Shown: positions 48,260 to 57,689 of the stretch, one piece after another
How the letters are laid out: the number at the start of each line of letters is the position of its first letter
How positions within the stretch are numbered: position 1 is the stretch's first letter
NCBI RefSeq assembly: GCF_031846245.1
Contig: NZ_JAVRIC010000003.1
Coordinates: 1 to 64,000 of the forward strand
Direction: 5' to 3'
DNA length: 64,000 nucleotides
DNA from: Banduia mediterranea
GTDB taxonomy: Bacteria; Pseudomonadota; Gammaproteobacteria; Nevskiales; Nevskiaceae
Translations under genes and position numbers: made by a program
Notes under the pieces: generated by a model
What the model was told of the DNA's origin: nothing
Database searches by the model: none
The model's input: the letters and a program-made list of their open reading frames with translations, nothing else

Positions 48260-48583
48260 ATGAAAGGTCCCATGGGCCAGCTGATGCGCCAGGCGCAGCA
48301 GATGCAGGATCAGATGAAGCGCATCCAGGAAGAGATCGCGCAGGCCGAGGTCACCGGCGAATCCGGTGCCGGCATGGTCAAGATCACGCTGACCGGCAAG
48401 CACCAGGCGCGCCGCGTCGAGATCGACCCGGCGGCGCTGTCCGAAGACAAGGAATTTCTCGAAGACCTGATCGCGGCCGCGATCAACGACGCCAGCGCCA
48501 AAGCCGAGGAACTGTCCAAGGAGCGCATGGCGCAGGCCACGGCGGGTCTGAACCTGCCGCCTGGCATGAACCTGCCGTTCTGA
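48260..48583 (+). CDS. ybaB: YbaB/EbfC family nucleoid-associated protein
   Basis: The 107-residue protein has [40 protein letters not shown] and the [20 protein letters not shown] helix typical of YbaB, a DNA-binding dimer. GGAG precedes ATG 48260. It lies between dnaX and recR in the conserved order. Confidence 0.95.
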   Translation: MKGPMGQLMRQAQQMQDQMKRIQEEIAQAEVTGESGAGMVKITLTGKHQARRVEIDPAALSEDKEFLEDLIAAAINDASAKAEELSKERMAQATAGLNLPPGMNLPF

Positions 48584-48599
48584 GCCACGACCGTCCGTA

Positions 48600-49205
48600 A
48601 TGGTCGCGTATTCCCCGCGTCTGGCTCGCCTGATCGAATCGCTGCGGCGTCTGCCCGGCGTGGGCCCGAAGTCCGCGCAGCGTATGGCGCTGCACCTGCT
48701 CGACCGCGACCGTGAAGGTGCATCGTTCGTGGCGCGCTCGATCGATGAAGCGCTGGAACATGTCGGTCGCTGCCCGAGCTGCCGTATGTTCTGCGAGGGT
48801 GGGAACTGCCTGTACTGTTCCCCGTCTCGCGCCGAGTCCGGCCAGCTGTGCGTCGTGGAGACCCCGGCGGACCTGCTGGCGATCGAGTCCAGCACGCCGT
48901 ATCGCGGGCGCTATTTCGTGCTGATGGGCAAGCTCTCGCCGATCGACGGCATCGGCCCGGAAGAACTGGGCTTGAGCCTGCTGGCGCAGCGCATGGGTGG
49001 AGACCGCGTCAGCGAAGTCATCATCGCCACCAATCCCACGGTCGAAGGTGAGGCCACGGCGTACTACGTGGCCGAGATGGCGCGCGCCGCCGGCCTCAAG
49101 GTCACGCGCATCGCCCATGGCGTGCCGATGGGCGGCGAACTCGAATACGTGGACGGCAGCACCCTGGCGCATGCGTTTTCGGGGCGGCAGACCCTGGGCG
49201 CTTGA
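48600..49205 (+). CDS. recR: Recombination protein RecR
   Basis: The 201-residue RecFOR-pathway protein has a helix-hairpin-helix region [20 protein letters not shown], a four-cysteine zinc finger [16 protein letters not shown], and a Toprim domain starting [14 protein letters not shown]. RecR helps RecO load RecA at gaps. It is the last gene of the ffs-dnaX-ybaB-recR cluster. Confidence 0.97.
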   Translation: MVAYSPRLARLIESLRRLPGVGPKSAQRMALHLLDRDREGASFVARSIDEALEHVGRCPSCRMFCEGGNCLYCSPSRAESGQLCVVETPADLLAIESSTPYRGRYFVLMGKLSPIDGIGPEELGLSLLAQRMGGDRVSEVIIATNPTVEGEATAYYVAEMARAAGLKVTRIAHGVPMGGELEYVDGSTLAHAFSGRQTLGA

Positions 49206-49222
49206 GGTTTTCGATACTGTTT

Positions 49223-49255
49223 TTGTTTCGCGCTTGTTTCGCGCTTGTTTCGCGC
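49223..49255. repeat. Three tandem copies of an 11-bp unit
   Basis: TTGTTTCGCGC occurs three times without spacing directly after recR. No gene spans it. It is probably a slippage product. Confidence 0.8.
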
Positions 49256-49324
49256 AAAGACGCTAGGCGCGCAGAAAGCGGTAAGAATGCTGTTGATAGG
49301 AGCGGAGCCACCGGTCCGTTCCTG

Positions 49325-49609
49325 CTACCGTTGCGACGGCCAACGCCTCCGGCCATGGAAAGCCCGCAGGATTTCGATGCGCTCGCCGCGGACACGATAC
49401 GGCACGAGATAGTTTGTTCCGGGCACCACCAGCTCACGCGTGCCGGGGGCCCGTCCGGGACGCCCGAGACCGGGATGATCGGCCAGCGTGCCAACGGTGT
49501 TTTCTATCAGGACGACAATTCGGGCAGCGGCTTGAGGGTCATCCTGTGCAATGTAGTCAGCCTCTTCCTTGAAGTTGAGCAGCGCGCGGTTTAGCCACCT
49601 AATCTGCAC
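49325..49609 (-). CDS. RelE/ParE-family toxin, apparently without antitoxin
   Basis: The 94-residue protein reads VQIRWLNRALLNFKEEADYI then AQDDPQAAARIVVLIENTV, ADHPGLGRPGRAPGTRELVV and NYLVPYRVRGERIEILRAFH, a complete ParE/RelE fold ending GRRRWPSQR. ParE toxins inhibit gyrase; RelE toxins cut mRNA. GTG 49609 is the likely start. Upstream, where an antitoxin should lie, only a 15-codon stub (49642-49689, DGARDRLDKLAEATQ and stop) remains, preceded by a stop codon. Confidence 0.8.
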   Translation of the reverse strand: MQIRWLNRALLNFKEEADYIAQDDPQAAARIVVLIENTVGTLADHPGLGRPGRAPGTRELVVPGTNYLVPYRVRGERIEILRAFHGRRRWPSQR

Positions 49610-49641
49610 GACGGCGCCAGCCGCCGAAGAAATTCCCAGCT

Positions 49642-49689
49642 TCACTGCGTTGCCTCGGCGAGTTTGTCCAGACGATCCCTGGCGCCGTC
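49642..49689 (-). pseudogene. Possible antitoxin C-terminal stub
   Basis: A short frame DGARDRLDKLAEATQ ends in TGA 32 bases upstream of the ParE-like toxin start, where the last codons of an antitoxin would be expected. A TAA lies just before it in the same frame. The assignment rests on position and amphipathic composition only. Confidence 0.25.
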
Positions 49690-49865
49690 TTAGCGGCGAA
49701 TGGTCATCGTTGTGGACATGGACGCAAATTGCTTGTGGGCGGATGTGTACATCCTGCCAAAACATGTTACCGGCGTCGCAAGCTTGGAATACGGGTACCC
49801 AAACAGTCTGCTGCTTTTCTGGGTGTCTTTGCGTCTTCGCGAGAAACCGGCTTTTGCCTCTGCCG

Positions 49866-50498
<633 letters not shown>

Positions 50499-50512
50499 GA
50501 ATGCTCCTGGTC

Positions 50513-51744
50513 CTAGAAAACGGTGCCGTCGGTCTCGATGGACAATGGCGGCAGGCCGCTCCGAAGTTCCATTGCGAGCTGCCGCCCGGCACCCCAGGTT
50601 CCGCCTTGCAAGAGTGATGCGAGCGGCAGTTGTTGTGCATCCAGCTTCAACAGTCCGCGCACCGACTCGGCCAGCTTGTCGATCAGGCAGACGGTCAGCG
50701 CCCGCCATTCGATCACCAGTTCATCACCGACCTGCCAACTGCGCGGTCCGCGCGCGGCGTCTCGAAGTTGCAACCAGCCACTGTCAATCAGCAGGCCGCC
50801 GTTGCGGTACTCCGGCAAGGCTGTCAGCGCATCGAGCCCCGCGACCTCGAATCCGGCGGACTCGAACGGTTCGACCAGTGAATAGGCGAGCCATTGCGAG
50901 AGCTTGTGGAACGGGGCCCAGCCAGTCGAACCACCACGGCCGCCGGCATTGCGGTGCCGCCAGACATCGCCGAGCGGCGTGTCGTCGAGCCGCGACGGTG
51001 TCAGCCAGACGCTGCTGAAATGGTCGAGCAGCGCACGCAACAGCTCGGCGGCCTCGATCGTGGATCCTTGCGTCTTGCCGGCCAGCAGATCAAACAGCGC
51101 ACCCGGTCTCGCCGGGCCGCCGAATACTCCGAATATCGATTCCTGGACTTCCAGCGCCTCGCCGAGGCGACGCAGCAGCGCAGCGCGACCTTCCAGGCCG
51201 AGCAGCGGATTGTCGGGACTGAGCTGGAACAGTTTGGCCAGATGCGGCGCATCGATGCGCTGCAGCCCCCGCGCATCCGCCTGCAAGGGTTTGCCGCGCT
51301 CGGACGAAAATGCCCCATTCACGAAAGCGTGAAAGCTGGCCACGCCGAGTCCTTCGGACCGTGTGTGGATCGTTCCGCCGGGTTCCTGCCAGCGCCACTG
51401 GGCGCCGGCGCCGGCGTCGAGCAACACGCTGACCACGGCCAGGTCCAGGCTGGCGCGCGCCAGTGCTTCGTCCTGCCCGGGGCCGATCAGGCTGCGCAGT
51501 GTCTGCATCCGATCGATACCGCCGGCTTCGAAATGTCGCCAGCGGCTGTGATAGGGGACGTTCAGCCCGGGATATTGGCGGAGCGTCAACTCGGCGACGA
51601 GCCTTGCGGTGTATGCACAGCGGCTGTCGTCGATACGGAACCAGACCGAGTCGCCGGCTTCCACCGCGGCGGTGATGTTGGCGCAGCGCTCGCGGATCGT
51701 GGCCGCTTCGCGCAGGGTACGCACCGCCTCGGACGGCTCCGGGT

Positions 51745-51748
<4 letters not shown>
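50513..51748 (-). CDS. urc4: URC4/Urg3-family protein (DUF1688), uracil catabolism
   Basis: The 411-residue protein matches DUF1688: [20 protein letters not shown] at the N terminus, [39 protein letters not shown], and [18 protein letters not shown]. Its fungal homologue URC4 is required for growth on uracil by the URC route, but its reaction is not settled. GTG 51748 overlaps the urc1 stop (GTGA), so the two are co-translated. Association with the GTP cyclohydrolase II-like gene and upp fits the known URC gene set. Confidence 0.88.
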
Positions 51749-53004
<1,256 letters not shown>

Positions 53005-53056
53005 GACGTATTCCCTTGAGGCAACGTCCGATGACGATACACCAGTCCGATCAGGG

Positions 53057-53395
53057 TCAATCGCGATTCAGCGCATCGACCTTGGCGGCGCAGATGAAAT
53101 CGTTTTCGGTCAGGCCATTGGCGGCGTGGGTCGAATAGCGGATGGAGCAGGTCTTGTAGCCGAACTGGATGTCCGGGTGATGATCCTCGCTGTGGGCGAT
53201 CCAGATCACGGCGTTGATGAAGGCAGTGGTTCGCCAGTAGTTCTTGAACTCGAAATGGGCTTCGATGTAGCTGGCGTCGTCGGCCAGGGTCCAGTTGGCG
53301 CGCAGCTTCTTCATCAGCACGCCAGCGTCGGCGTGGGACAGCGGCTGGGTGCCACCTTCGCAGGGAACGCAGCGGCGTTGGACAAGTTCGGTCAT
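53057..53395 (-). CDS. phhB: Pterin-4a-carbinolamine dehydratase
   Basis: The 112-residue PCD/DCoH protein dehydrates 4a-hydroxytetrahydropterin. It shows WTLADDASYIEAHFEFKNYW and the active-site EDHHPDIQFGYKTCSIRYST. AAGGAG precedes ATG 53395. phhA is not in the window. It lies 52 bases upstream of urc1 in the same direction and may be part of that transcript; a link to uracil catabolism is not known. Confidence 0.93.
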   Translation of the reverse strand: MTELVQRRCVPCEGGTQPLSHADAGVLMKKLRANWTLADDASYIEAHFEFKNYWRTTAFINAVIWIAHSEDHHPDIQFGYKTCSIRYSTHAANGLTENDFICAAKVDALNRD

Positions 53396-53423
53396 GGATT
53401 CTCCTTGGGCACCGGGGCGTTTT

Positions 53424-53578
53424 CAGCCGGCGAGAACGTGCGAGGGCGGCACGAAGATCGTCGAGATCCTCGATGCCGACCGAGAGGCGGCACAGGGTAT
53501 CGCTGATGTCTTTGCCGTGCTCTGGTTCGGCGACGGGTCGACCTGAATTGCACGCGTGCCGACGCCTTGTTTGTTCAT
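53424..53578 (-). pseudogene. Cys/Met-metabolism PLP enzyme (MetB-like) remnant
   Basis: GGGAG precedes an ATG at 53578, and the first codons read MNKQGVGTRAIQVDPSP, the usual N terminus of cystathionine gamma-synthase-type enzymes. About 50 bases later, in another frame, the C-terminal motif CRLSVGIEDLDDLRAALARS appears. Some 330 codons including the PLP lysine are missing. Start signal and tail survive, as in the GST remnant elsewhere in the window. It lies between the HAD gene and phhB. Confidence 0.6.
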
Positions 53579-53593
53579 GCGAAAGCTCCCGCT

Positions 53594-54442
53594 TCAACCC
53601 TTGTAGGTATGCGCCGACAGCGCAACGCGTTCGGCCAACGAGCGTACGGCCATGATCAGAAAATTCGAAAGATCCGAGCCTTCCAGATAGTTCGCCGAAT
53701 GCAGGTTGGAGACGCGGCCTTCGGAGACGAAGCGGAAGGCATTGCCCCAGCGTTCTTCGTGATGAGGGTCGTAGACGGCGATCGGGATGCCTTCGTTCTG
53801 CTTGAGCAGCGAGAAGCACGGGATATCGGTGTAACCGTCACCGACGAAGATCATGTGATCCAGCGGCACCGGCTGGTGATCGCGCGACACCTTGCGGTTG
53901 ACCTCGAACGGCTTGCCTCGAAAGGCTGTGCCGGTCAGTCCCTTCTGGATGTGGAACAGGTAGCGCGTCTTGTCGGTAAAGCTCACCACGCGCTTTGGAA
54001 AGATCGCGTGGCCCGCCGGGTCGTAGTGCAGTTCCGAGGCCCATATTTCGGTGAACTCGTGGGCGATGCGGGTCGAGCGCAAGACGTCGCCCAGCCCGCT
54101 GGAAATCACGTAGAACTCCAGACGCAGCCTGGGGTTGGCCTTCTTCGCGGTCGCGCGAAGTCTGTCGAACAGGGTGTCCACGCCCGCATGCAGCGGCGCT
54201 TCTGCGCCCCAGGTCGATAGCGATTCCTGCGTGATCGGGCCAATACGGCCGCTTTGAGCGGCCTCTATCATCTTGTACAGGTAGGCCGGTACCGGGTCCC
54301 AGTCCTCTGCATAGAGGCTGCCGACCTCTTCTTTCCAGAATCGCGACAGGTCGTCGATGCCGGATTTGCGCAAATAGCCGCTGGTAGTGTCCGGGGCGAG
54401 GGTGTCGTCGAAGTCGAATACGACAGCGATGGTGTCGTGCAT
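53594..54442 (-). CDS. HAD-superfamily hydrolase
   Basis: The 282-residue protein has HAD motif I VVFDFDDTLAPDTTSGYL, motif II FYVISSGLGDVLRST, a lysine in FPKRVVSFTDKTRYLFHIQK, and motif IV HMIFVGDGYTDIPCFSLLK. It is probably a small-molecule phosphatase of the phosphoserine-phosphatase-like class. It is the first gene of the minus-strand unit leading to phhB, urc1, urc4 and upp, and could dephosphorylate a URC intermediate; that is inference. Confidence 0.82.
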   Translation of the reverse strand: MHDTIAVVFDFDDTLAPDTTSGYLRKSGIDDLSRFWKEEVGSLYAEDWDPVPAYLYKMIEAAQSGRIGPITQESLSTWGAEAPLHAGVDTLFDRLRATAKKANPRLRLEFYVISSGLGDVLRSTRIAHEFTEIWASELHYDPAGHAIFPKRVVSFTDKTRYLFHIQKGLTGTAFRGKPFEVNRKVSRDHQPVPLDHMIFVGDGYTDIPCFSLLKQNEGIPIAVYDPHHEERWGNAFRFVSEGRVSNLHSANYLEGSDLSNFLIMAVRSLAERVALSAHTYKG

Positions 54443-54543
54443 GGCGCCTTGGGTGTCTACGGGTGGAATGAAGCTGCTTGCGCAGGTCGACTCGCGTGAT
54501 CAGGCCAACACACTGTAGGACTCGTCGTGGGCGTGGGGAACCT

Positions 54544-54576
54544 CAGTATCTGGGCAGTATCTGGGCAGTATCTGGG
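54544..54576. repeat. Three tandem copies of an 11-bp unit
   Basis: CAGTATCTGGG occurs three times head to tail, then a fourth partial copy (CAGCATC). It lies between the HAD gene and the DUF4143 ATPase. No coding role is seen. Confidence 0.8.
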
Positions 54577-54631
54577 CAGCATCCGCCGCAGCATGTGCAA
54601 TCTCCAGACAATCTTCCGGGAATGGATTTTT

Positions 54632-55852
54632 TCACATTCGGCGCCAGGGCGTTTCGCTTCCAATGCCCATCCGGGCATGAGCGTCTAGCGCAGACAGACG
54701 CGTGCACAAGGCAGTCAATGATACCGCTTGGACCTGGTTCGCTATCGGATACAGCTCGGTTCCGCCATAAACCACCCAACGTTGCTCTGGTTCAATATCC
54801 TCGCAGGCCAGATGAAATCCACGGTCCAGCTTGGGGGCAAGGCTGCGCTTGATTTCGATGGCCCAGGCCTGGGCATGTCCCGGCAACTTCAGGACAAGGT
54901 CAATTTCCGCGCCCGCTGCAGTGCGATAGAACGAAGCTTCAGTGCCGATCGGCGCGGCCGCCACCAGGGACTCGACCGCCAGACCTTCCCAACTCCCGCC
55001 GGACACGGGATGAGATAGCAGGGCCTCCCTGTCTCCGATGCCCAAGAGGGCATGAACCAGCCCACTGTCGCGCACGTAGGCTTTGGGCGACTTCACAAGG
55101 CGTTTGCCGGCGTTGCTGTGCCAAGGGGGGAGACGGCGCACGAGCAGCAAGTCGACCAACAGGTCGAGATACGAGGCAATGGTTTTACCGTCCACGGCGA
55201 GCGAACGGGCGAGCGCAGCGGCGTTGAGCAGGCCACTCTGTTGATGCGCAAGCATGGTCCACAGGCGGCGCAGGGTTTCTGCCGGAATACGCGGCCCTAG
55301 CTGGGGAATATCCCGCTCCAGATAAGTGCGAATGAAATCCGAGCGCCAGCGCAGGCTGGCTGCATCCGATGCGGCCAGCAGACTCTCGGGGAATCCCCCG
55401 CGTAGCCACAGTGCGTCCAGGCGATCCGCGCCAGCTTCGCCGGCATGGACCGGCGACAACTCCAGATAGCGGATACGCCCCGCCAGCGATTCGCTGGCTT
55501 GCTTCAAGAGCTCGATGGAAGCTGCGCCCAATAGCAGGAAACGACCGTTTCCTCGACCATGCCTTCTGCCCGCGTCGATCAGGCCGCGCAGGCTTTGAAA
55601 CAGCTGTGGTACGCGTTGAATTTCGTCGAGAATCACCAACTTGTCTTCATGCTGCGGCAGATAGAGTCCCGGCTCGCTTAGCTTTGCGCGATCCTGTGCA
55701 GACTCCAGGTCAAGGTAGACCGAAGCCTCGTCCTTGCCCACCGTCAGCGCCAGTGTGGTCTTGCCAACTTGCCGCGGGCCAAGCAGAGCGACGGCCGGCG
55801 ATTCCGCCAGCGCAAGACGTACCTCAGCAAGCAAGTTGCGAGCTATCATCAT
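54632..55852 (-). CDS. AAA+ ATPase with C-terminal DUF4143
   Basis: The 406-residue protein has an N-terminal ATPase with Walker A LLGPRQVGKTTLAL, Walker B KLVILDEIQRVPQLFQSL and FLLLGAASIELLKQASESLA, then a winged-helix/nuclease-like DUF4143 part with FIRTYLERDIPQLGP, KRLVKSPKAYVRDSGLVHAL and AEIDLVLKLPGHAQAWAIEI KR-type segment. The family is widespread and of unclear role, sometimes linked to mobile or defence loci. Starts at 55876, 55852 and 55849 are in frame; 55852 directly follows a palindrome and is preferred. Confidence 0.85.
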   Translation of the reverse strand: MMIARNLLAEVRLALAESPAVALLGPRQVGKTTLALTVGKDEASVYLDLESAQDRAKLSEPGLYLPQHEDKLVILDEIQRVPQLFQSLRGLIDAGRRHGRGNGRFLLLGAASIELLKQASESLAGRIRYLELSPVHAGEAGADRLDALWLRGGFPESLLAASDAASLRWRSDFIRTYLERDIPQLGPRIPAETLRRLWTMLAHQQSGLLNAAALARSLAVDGKTIASYLDLLVDLLLVRRLPPWHSNAGKRLVKSPKAYVRDSGLVHALLGIGDREALLSHPVSGGSWEGLAVESLVAAAPIGTEASFYRTAAGAEIDLVLKLPGHAQAWAIEIKRSLAPKLDRGFHLACEDIEPEQRWVVYGGTELYPIANQVQAVSLTALCTRLSALDAHARMGIGSETPWRRM

Positions 55853-55883
55853 TGCAATTATGGAGTACATATCCATGATTGCA
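55853..55883. promoter_or_regulatory. 31-bp palindrome at the start of the DUF4143 ATPase gene
   Basis: TGCAATTATGGA and TCCATGATTGCA are inverted repeats matching at 11 of 12 positions around a 7-base spacer (GTACATA). It covers the 55876 start candidate and ends next to the 55852 ATG. It is probably an operator for autoregulation, or binding site for another regulator. Confidence 0.5.
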
Positions 55884-55962
55884 AGGTTGAATGTGGGCGG
55901 TGCATGGTGCGCCGACCGTCCCGGAACGGAGTTGTCGCAGTCCAATGCAATCCCTACGGCTG

Positions 55963-55986
55963 TCTGGTTCTGGTTCTGGTTCTGGT
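55963..55986. repeat. Four tandem copies of TCTGGT
   Basis: A hexamer repeated four times lies between the ATPase gene and orn. Open frames across it give simple-sequence peptides and are not considered coding. It may be variable in copy number. Confidence 0.8.
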
Positions 55987-56070
55987 TTGGGCGCAGGCGC
56001 ATGTGAGACAGTCCGCCGAGCTTGGCACCCGGCATTTGTTAGCATTGATACGCATGAGACCCCCGACGCC

Positions 56071-56631
56071 ATGAAAGCCGAAGCCAGCCACCTGATCTGG
56101 ATTGACCTGGAGATGACCGGGTTGATTCCGGAACGCCACCGAATCATCGAAATCGCGACCGTCGTGACCGACAGTCATCTCAATGTGCTGGCCGAAGGGC
56201 CGGTGCTGGCGCTGCGCCAGCCAGCTACCGAGCTCGACGCGATGGATGAATGGAACACCACCCAGCACGGCCGCTCCGGCCTGACCCAGCGTGTGCGCGA
56301 CAGCAACGTCGACGAGGCGAGGGCGGAGCGCGAAACCCTGGAATTTCTGAATCGCTGGGTGCCGGAGCGGTCCTCGCCGATGTGCGGCAATTCGATCTGC
56401 CAGGACCGTCGTTTCCTGGCGCGCTGGATGCCGGCCCTGGAGCGTCACTTCCACTACCGCAATCTCGACGTGAGCACGCTCAAGGAATTGTGCTGCCGCT
56501 GGGCGCCGGCGGTGGCCCGTGGGCACCGCAAGGAATCGCGTCATCTCGCGCTGGACGACATCCGCGATTCGATCGAGGAGCTGCGTTACTACCGCGAGCA
56601 TTTCCTGCGTCTGCCGACGCCCGCCGTCTGA
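56071..56631 (+). CDS. orn: Oligoribonuclease
   Basis: The 186-residue DEDDh exonuclease degrades short RNAs and pGpG. Motifs are [20 protein letters not shown], the [17 protein letters not shown]-type region written here as [40 protein letters not shown], and [20 protein letters not shown] with the catalytic His and Asp. ATG 56071 gives the canonical N terminus. Confidence 0.97.
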   Translation: MKAEASHLIWIDLEMTGLIPERHRIIEIATVVTDSHLNVLAEGPVLALRQPATELDAMDEWNTTQHGRSGLTQRVRDSNVDEARAERETLEFLNRWVPERSSPMCGNSICQDRRFLARWMPALERHFHYRNLDVSTLKELCCRWAPAVARGHRKESRHLALDDIRDSIEELRYYREHFLRLPTPAV

Positions 56632-56696
56632 ACAGACTGTCCGAAACGATCGTGGTATTGATGCCATCCTTCTGTCCATTGCCCCGCTGAAAAATC

Positions 56697-57626
56697 ATGG
56701 AGCTGATACGGGGACTCGCCAATCTGAAATCGCGGCACAGCGGCTGTGCGCTGACGATCGGTAATTTCGACGGCGTTCACCTGGGCCATCAGGCCTTGCT
56801 GGATCAGGCGCGCGAAATCGCGCAGGGTCTCGGTCTACCTTCTGCGGTCATGAGCTTTGATCCCACGCCGCGCGAATACTTCGCCCGTGATGAGGCGCCG
56901 CCGCGTGTCGCCACGCTGCGCGACAAGCTCGCGCAAATCCAGGACCGCGGGATCGACCGCCTGCTGTTGGTGCGCTTCTGCAGGCGTTTTGCCTCGCAGA
57001 GCCCGCAAGCCTTTGTCGAGGAGCTGCTGATCCGCCGGCTCGGTGTGCGTGCGCTGGTGGTCGGTGACGACTTTCGTTTCGGCCGTGGGCGTGCCGGAAA
57101 TCTGGAACTGCTCGGCAAGCTGGGGACCGAACACGGGATGATCGTGGAAACCCTGGGATCGGTTGATGTCGATGGACTGCGCTGTAGCTCCACGGCGGTA
57201 CGCGGGGCGCTGGGCGCGGCCGACTTGGCCGCTGCCGCGAAGCTGCTGGGGCGCCCCTATTCGATCCGCGGCGTGGTGCGGCATGGCCGCAAGCTGGGTC
57301 GCGCTCTGGGCGTACCGACCGCGAATATCGCTTTCAAGAAGCGCATGGCCTTGCGCTACGGTGTCTATGCCGTGCGGGTGCAACAGGCGAACCGGCAATG
57401 GACCGGAGTTGCCAATTTCGGCGTGCGTCCGACCTTGGGCGGCGAGCAGCGACTATTGCTGGAAGTCCATGCGTTTGCAGACACGGGCGAGCTTTATGGG
57501 CGACAATTGCGGGTTGAATTCTCCCGGTTTCTGCGGCCGGAGCAGCGTTTCGACTCGCTGGACGCGCTCAAGACGCAGATTCGGCTTGATGCCGATGCCG
57601 CGCGGGACCATTTCTCCATCGCCTGA
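56697..57626 (+). CDS. ribF: Bifunctional riboflavin kinase/FAD synthetase
   Basis: The 309-residue enzyme makes FMN then FAD. The N-terminal nucleotidyltransferase has LTIGNFDGVHLGHQALLDQA and VVGDDFRFGRGRAGN; the C-terminal kinase has GRKLGRALGVPTANIAF, TGVANFGVRPTLGGEQRLLL and EVHAFADTGELYGRQLRVEF. It precedes ileS by 63 bases, the common ribF-ileS-lspA order. Confidence 0.96.
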   Translation: MELIRGLANLKSRHSGCALTIGNFDGVHLGHQALLDQAREIAQGLGLPSAVMSFDPTPREYFARDEAPPRVATLRDKLAQIQDRGIDRLLLVRFCRRFASQSPQAFVEELLIRRLGVRALVVGDDFRFGRGRAGNLELLGKLGTEHGMIVETLGSVDVDGLRCSSTAVRGALGAADLAAAAKLLGRPYSIRGVVRHGRKLGRALGVPTANIAFKKRMALRYGVYAVRVQQANRQWTGVANFGVRPTLGGEQRLLLEVHAFADTGELYGRQLRVEFSRFLRPEQRFDSLDALKTQIRLDADAARDHFSIA

Positions 57627-57689
57627 TCGTCAAAACCGAGACGCGGCCCGCGCGACGGTTTCGATCGAGGCCCTGACCGATTCGACGCC

